NCBI GenBank assembly: GCA_937907485.1
Contig: CALESR010000027.1
Span: 1 to 25,451, forward strand
Direction: 5' to 3'
DNA length: 25,451 nt
From: an uncultured Paracoccaceae bacterium
GTDB taxonomy: Bacteria > Pseudomonadota > Alphaproteobacteria > Rhodobacterales > Rhodobacteraceae
The position numbers were made by a program, and so were the translations under genes. Shown in pieces: positions 21,879 to 25,451 of the stretch (positions are counted from its first letter, which is position 1; the number at the start of each line of letters is the position of its first letter). The notes below the pieces were generated by a model that searched no databases, had not been told where the DNA came from, and was given only the letters and a program-made list of their open reading frames with translations.

Positions 21879-22886
21879 ATGCCCCGTATCGCCCTCAACG
21901 GCCTTGGTCGCGTTGGAAAACTGGTCCTGCGCGACCTGATCGACAGCGGCGCGGGCGGGCAGATCGTCTTGCTCAACGACCCCGCCGGTGACGCCGATCA
22001 ACACGCCCTGCTGATGGAGTTCGACTCGGTCCACGGTCGCTGGCGCACCCCGGTTGCCGCCGCCCCCGGCGCGCTGGTGCTGAACGGCCAGACCCTCCGC
22101 CTGACGCATGAAAAAACCATCGAGGCCCTGCCTCTCGCCGACCTCGCCGTCGATCTGGTGATCGACTGCACCGGCGTCTTCAAGACAGCGGCAAAGATCG
22201 CGCCCTATTACGCCGCTGGCGTGCAAAAGGTCGTCGTCTCGGCCCCGGTCAAGGACGGCGGCGCGCTCAACCTCGTCTACGGTGTCAATCACCACCTCTA
22301 TGACGGAACGCAGCGTCTGGTGACGGCGGCCTCCTGCACCACCAACTGCCTCGCCCCGGTGGTCAAGGTGATCCACGAATCGCTCGGCATCCGCCACGGC
22401 TCGATCACCACAATCCATGATGTGACCAACACCCAGACGATCGTCGACCGCCCGGCCAAGGACATGCGCCGCGCGCGCTCGGCGCTGCTGAACCTGATCC
22501 CCACCTCCACCGGATCGGCCACCGCGATCACCCTGATCTATCCCGAGCTGAAAGGCCGCCTGAATGGCCACGCCGTGCGCGTGCCGCTGCTCAACGCCTC
22601 GCTGACCGATTGTGTGTTCGAGGTCGAGCGGCCAACCACCGTTGCCGAGGTCAACGCCCTGTTCAAGACCGCCGCCGAGGGGCCACTGCAGGGCATCCTT
22701 GGCTTCGAGCCGCGCCCGCTGGTGTCCAGCGATTTCACCAATGACCCGCGTTCGGCCATCGTCGATGGGCCTTCGACGATGGTCATCAACGGCACACAGG
22801 TCAAGATCTACGCCTGGTATGACAACGAATGGGGCTATGCCTGCCGACTGGCCGACATCACCCGGATGGTGGCGAGGTCATTGTGA
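21879..22886 (+). CDS. ArsJ-associated glyceraldehyde-3-phosphate dehydrogenase
   Basis: The 335-aa protein has the NAD site NGLGRVG (7-13), catalytic SCTTN (C153) and H180 in the GSITTIHDVT stretch, plus WYDNEWGY near the C terminus. In ars operons such GAPDH uses arsenate instead of phosphate to make 1-arseno-3-phosphoglycerate, which ArsJ exports before it breaks down outside the cell. The setting, between arsRC and arsJ with a 4-bp overlap into arsJ, supports the arsenic role over a glycolytic one. ATG 21879 follows CCGGAG of the preceding gene's end. Confidence 0.92.
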   Translation: MPRIALNGLGRVGKLVLRDLIDSGAGGQIVLLNDPAGDADQHALLMEFDSVHGRWRTPVAAAPGALVLNGQTLRLTHEKTIEALPLADLAVDLVIDCTGVFKTAAKIAPYYAAGVQKVVVSAPVKDGGALNLVYGVNHHLYDGTQRLVTAASCTTNCLAPVVKVIHESLGIRHGSITTIHDVTNTQTIVDRPAKDMRRARSALLNLIPTSTGSATAITLIYPELKGRLNGHAVRVPLLNASLTDCVFEVERPTTVAEVNALFKTAAEGPLQGILGFEPRPLVSSDFTNDPRSAIVDGPSTMVINGTQVKIYAWYDNEWGYACRLADITRMVARSL

Positions 22887-24148
22887 CCGACGCCACACGC
22901 CCGTCAGCGCCGCCGCCGAACCCGGTCCGCGCCTACGCCGCCGTCACCGCCGCCTATTGGGCCTTCATGCTGTCGGACGGCGCGCTGCGCATGCTGGTGC
23001 TCCTGCATTTCAACGCGCTGGGGTTTTCGCCGCTGCAACTGGCCTGGCTCTTCGTGCTCTATGAATTCGCGGGCATCGTCACCAACCTCGCGGCGGGCTG
23101 GCTGGCGGCACGCTTTGGCCTCGCCGCCACGCTTTATGGCGGACTCGGATTGCAGATCGGCGCGCTGATGGCGCTGGCACAGCTCGATCCGGGCTGGGGC
23201 ATTGCGGCCTCGGTGGCCTTTGTGGCGGCGGTGCAGGGGGTCTCGGGCGTGGCCAAGGATCTGGCCAAGATGTCGTCGAAATCCGCCGTCAAACTGCTGG
23301 CACCGCAGGGCGAGGGCGGGTTGTTCCGCTGGGTCGCGGCGCTGACCGGATCAAAGAACGCGGTCAAGGGGCTGGGCTTCTTTCTGGGCGCCGCCTTGCT
23401 GGCGCTGGCGGGGTTTCAGGCGGCGGTCTGGGGCATGGCGGGGGTGCTGGCGGTGATCCTGCTGGCGGTGATCGTTTTCCTGCCCGCCGGGCTGCCCGGC
23501 CGGATGTCATCCTCCGAACGCTGGAGCGGCTGGCGCTCGACCGACCCAAAGGTGAACCGCCTCAGTCTGGCGCGGATGTTCTTGTTCGGCGCGCGCGATG
23601 TCTGGTTCATTGTCGGCATCCCGGTCTATTTCCAGTCCGTCCTCTCGGATGGCAGCGCCGAGGGACGGCGCGCCGCTTTCTTCGTGATCGGCGGGTTTCT
23701 GGCGCTGTGGATCATCGCTTACGGCGCGGTGCAGGCGGCGGCGCCGCGTATCCTCGGCCCCGGCACGCAGGACTACACCACCCGCAAGGCCATCCTGTGG
23801 TCCGGGCTCTTGGTGCCGATCCCCTTCCTGCTGGCGCTGGCGGCCTGGGCCGCCGAGGGCCCTGCGCCCTGGCTCACCGCGACGCTGCTCCTTGGCCTGC
23901 TGGTCTTTGGCTTTGTCTTTGCCGTCAACTCTTCGGTGCATTCCTACCTGATCCTCGCTTACGGCGAGGCCGCACGGATCACCCGCGATGTCGGCTTTTA
24001 TTATATGGCCAATGCGGCCGGGCGGCTGATCGGCACGCTTTTGTCCGGTCTCAGCTATCAGGCCGGGGGGCTGGCGCTGTGCCTCGCCACGGCAGGGGGG
24101 ATGGCGCTGGCAAGCTGGCTGGCGGCGCGGCGGCTAAGTCAGGTCTAG
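22883..24148 (+). CDS. arsJ: ArsJ, MFS exporter of 1-arseno-3-phosphoglycerate
   Basis: This 421-aa inner-membrane protein has about 10-12 hydrophobic helices of major-facilitator type. Family-typical words are YWAFMLSDGALRMLVLLHF at the N terminus, GVAKDLAKMSSKSAVK in the central loop, GSKNAVKG and GARDVWFIVGIPVY. It starts at GTG 22883, overlapping the GAPDH stop by 4 bp, with GAGG five bases before. It completes the arsRC-GAPDH-arsJ arsenate pathway. Its last 15 bp overlap a small minus-strand ORF. Confidence 0.93.
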   Translation: MTDATRPSAPPPNPVRAYAAVTAAYWAFMLSDGALRMLVLLHFNALGFSPLQLAWLFVLYEFAGIVTNLAAGWLAARFGLAATLYGGLGLQIGALMALAQLDPGWGIAASVAFVAAVQGVSGVAKDLAKMSSKSAVKLLAPQGEGGLFRWVAALTGSKNAVKGLGFFLGAALLALAGFQAAVWGMAGVLAVILLAVIVFLPAGLPGRMSSSERWSGWRSTDPKVNRLSLARMFLFGARDVWFIVGIPVYFQSVLSDGSAEGRRAAFFVIGGFLALWIIAYGAVQAAAPRILGPGTQDYTTRKAILWSGLLVPIPFLLALAAWAAEGPAPWLTATLLLGLLVFGFVFAVNSSVHSYLILAYGEAARITRDVGFYYMANAAGRLIGTLLSGLSYQAGGLALCLATAGGMALASWLAARRLSQV

Positions 24149-24241
24149 AGCTGCGTCCCGGCCAAGCACCACCCGGTGCACCAGGATCATCAAGGCCAGC
24201 CCCGCCAGTCCCACGCCCAGAATTGCCACAGTCAGTGTCAT
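24134..24241 (-). CDS. Small membrane peptide (35 aa) behind an ArsR-type operator
   Basis: ATG 24241 opens a 35-residue frame with one hydrophobic helix (about residues 4-20) and a short polar tail with HRVVLGRDAA. A GGGA lies seven bases upstream, within operator copy 2. It follows the second arsR on the same strand and overlaps the arsJ end by 15 bp. I recognise no family. A reading frame this short could occur by chance; its placement behind a regulated site is the main support. Confidence 0.5.
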   Translation of the reverse strand: MTLTVAILGVGLAGLALMILVHRVVLGRDAALDLT

Positions 24242-24248
24242 TCATATA

Positions 24249-24272
24249 TCCCATTATTCTAGCAATATGGAA
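24249..24272. promoter_or_regulatory. ArsR-type operator copy 2, upstream of the 35-aa peptide
   Basis: A 24-bp imperfect palindrome with core ATTCTAGCAATATGGAA. It shares 19 of 24 positions with copy 3 and 18 with copy 1, and lies between the second arsR stop and the 35-aa ORF. Confidence 0.7.
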
Positions 24273-24289
24273 ATATAAGGCGCCGCGCC

Positions 24290-24592
24290 TCACCCCGGCA
24301 GGCCGCTGTCATCGGCGCAGCATTCGGCGGCCAGATCGTCGATCAATCCGCGCATCACCGGGTCATTCGTCCGGCAGATCAGCGAGGTTCCGACGCGCTC
24401 CTGCTGGATCAGATCAACCTGCACCAGCACCCGGCAATGGTGCGACAGGGTCGAGCCCGGAATCCACAGCTTTTCCTGAATCTGCCCCATCGACAGGCCC
24501 GCAGCCCCGGCGCGCACCAGCAGCCGATACACCCGCAGGCGCGTGGCATTGCCAAGCGCCGACAGACGCGAAGCGGCAAGGTCGATGTCCAT
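24290..24592 (-). CDS. arsR: ArsR-family repressor with C-terminal vicinal cysteines
   Basis: The 100-aa winged-helix protein resembles the ArsR half of the upstream fusion (LSALGNATRLRVYRLL; recognition GSTLSHH, 46-52). It lacks the helix-3 CVC site of classical ArsR but has C91-C92 at the end, plus C53 and C73. C-terminal cysteine sites are known from AfArsR-type repressors, where a vicinal pair helps bind arsenite. AAGGAG eight bases upstream supports ATG 24592. It likely controls arsRC-GAPDH-arsJ and itself through the shared 24-bp operators. Confidence 0.88.
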   Translation of the reverse strand: MDIDLAASRLSALGNATRLRVYRLLVRAGAAGLSMGQIQEKLWIPGSTLSHHCRVLVQVDLIQQERVGTSLICRTNDPVMRGLIDDLAAECCADDSGLPG

Positions 24593-24607
24593 GGGCGAGT
24601 CTCCTTA

Positions 24608-24631
24608 TTCTATATTTCTAGCAGTATGGAA
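24608..24631. promoter_or_regulatory. ArsR-type operator copy 3, upstream of the second arsR
   Basis: A 24-bp palindrome-like site with core TTTCTAGCAGTATGGAA, 16 bp upstream of the arsR start. It resembles copies 1 and 2. Confidence 0.7.
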
Positions 24632-24661
24632 ATTAAACGCAAGACAATTTCGCCGCGCTAG

Positions 24662-24676
24662 GTGACCTTAGGTCAC
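24662..24676. promoter_or_regulatory. Perfect 15-bp palindrome, unassigned operator
   Basis: GTGACCT-T-AGGTCAC is a perfect 7-1-7 inverted repeat, 70 bp upstream of the second arsR and about 190 bp upstream of the methyltransferase gene. It differs from the ArsR sites and I cannot name the regulator. Confidence 0.5.
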
Positions 24677-24862
24677 TCGCCACCGCCCCGGCGATCGGCG
24701 GATCGCGGCCATCCTGCCCGTCCGGGTTTCGATGCCTTGCCGGAAAAGCTGGTTTGCAAGCTGGCAGCAGTCCCGATAGACAGCGCCAGATCAGCCGCGC
24801 GTGCAACCGGGGCTGCCCATCGTGCCTGTGTCTCAGCGCCCCTTCAACCTGACGGTCTGACC

Positions 24863-25451
24863 GTGCCCCCCGTGAACCACCTGCAAGCCACCCTTGACCT
24901 GTTGTCCGACGTCGAGGCCACGCCGCGTCCCGCCGACGCGGTCACCTCTGCATGGTTTCGCGCCCGCCGTCCGATGCCCGACGCGGACCGTGGGGTGATC
25001 CTGGACCTGCTCTATGCGCTGCTGCGGCATCGGGCCCGGCTGGGCTGGTGGTTGGCCCGACTGCGGCAGGCCGACAGCCCACGCAACCGGCTGCTGGCCT
25101 GGCTGGCGCTGGCCGAGGGCCGCTCGCCGGACCAGATCCGCCGCCTGTTCGGCGGCGCGGCGGCCCTGACGGATGGCGAGCAGGCGCTGCTGACCGGGTT
25201 GCGCGGCGGCAAGATCACCCATCCCGACATGCCCGACGAGACGCGGATGGAATGCCCGCCCTGGGCGATGGCCCCCTTGCGCCAGCGCTTCGGCACCGCG
25301 TTCGGGCCCGAGATGGCGGCGACCCTGCTGCCGCCGCCGCTCGACCTGCGGGTCAACCCGATCAAGGCCACCCGCGACAGCGTGCTGCGCGACCTGAAAG
25401 ACATGGGTCTGCGCGCCGAGGCCACCCAACTCGCGCCGCAGGGGATACGGC
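24863..25451 (+). CDS. RsmB/NOP-type rRNA cytosine-C5 methyltransferase, N-terminal part (3' end cut by the window)
   Basis: The frame is open from upstream without an ATG and runs to the window edge. GTG 24863 or GTG 24872 are the plausible starts; neither has a good ribosome site. The ~196 visible residues comprise a helical NusB-like N-terminal region (LDLLYALLRHRARLGWWLAR, LLAWLALAEG) and the beginning of the methyltransferase part with PPPLDLRVNPIKATRD, the conserved RVN-K segment of RsmB/NOL1/NOP2/Sun proteins. The SAM-binding and catalytic cysteine motifs lie beyond the window. No link with the ars genes is apparent, so this probably marks the edge of the accessory region. Confidence 0.75.
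   Translation, partial: MPPVNHLQATLDLLSDVEATPRPADAVTSAWFRARRPMPDADRGVILDLLYALLRHRARLGWWLARLRQADSPRNRLLAWLALAEGRSPDQIRRLFGGAAALTDGEQALLTGLRGGKITHPDMPDETRMECPPWAMAPLRQRFGTAFGPEMAATLLPPPLDLRVNPIKATRDSVLRDLKDMGLRAEATQLAPQGIR

Noticed and set aside
21879..22886. Housekeeping glycolytic GAPDH
   Set aside because: It is embedded between an arsenate reductase fusion and arsJ with a 4-bp overlap, the known arsenate-export arrangement.
1..25451. tRNA, rRNA, insertion sequence or integrase genes
   Set aside because: I saw no tRNA-like fold, rRNA segment, transposase motif or terminal inverted repeats, so no direct sign of recent mobile-element insertion.

Overview
The window is GC-rich, tightly packed bacterial DNA. 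Gene content and order point to an alphaproteobacterium, most likely of the Rhodobacterales: phnGHIJKLN on one strand, a DUF1045 gene in place of phnP, two phnE permeases, and a divergent phnF. This placement is inferred from gene families, not from an alignment. The window cuts two genes: an autotransporter adhesin at the left edge and an RsmB/NOP-type rRNA methyltransferase at the right edge.

Layout. 2-2629 (+): C-terminal part of a surface autotransporter with 309-bp tandem Ig-like repeats. 3059-4977 (-): a metallophosphoesterase and a family-21-like glycosyltransferase that look like the PlcP/Agt pair, which swaps phospholipids for glycolipids under phosphate limitation. 5068-13896: C-P lyase genes, with phnM (-), a divergent DUF1045 2H phosphoesterase (+), phnGHIJKLN (-), and phnF plus a second phnM (+). 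13954-18604 (-): phosphonate importer phnC-phnD-phnE-phnE and a hexapeptide-repeat transferase. 18807-20944 (-): ArsR repressor, UPF0718/ArsP-type permease, thioredoxin-like redox protein, an unlisted 46-aa ORF and an OsmC-family protein. 21077-24592: arsenate detoxification genes arsR-arsC fusion, GAPDH and arsJ (+), then a second ArsR repressor and a 35-aa membrane peptide (-). 24863-end (+): partial rRNA methyltransferase.

How it fits together. The left 16 kb reads as a phosphorus-scavenging island: import phosphonates (PhnCDE), break the C-P bond (PhnGHIJKLM), recycle the ribose product (PhnN, perhaps DUF1045), and free membrane phosphate (PlcP/Agt). Pho-box-like 11-bp-pitch repeats of CTGTCAT/C precede plcP, phnC and the second phnM, with a weaker one at the first phnM. 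The phnG operon instead has a multi-half-site PhnF-type operator. The right 6 kb handles arsenic, the toxic mimic of phosphate. There, three copies of a 24-bp imperfect palindrome mark what seems to be one ArsR regulon.

The most novel items are the Pho-box-led plcP-agt pair beside the C-P lyase genes, the DUF1045 gene as a possible PhnP replacement, the two differing PhnM proteins, the three shared ArsR operators, and two small ORFs.
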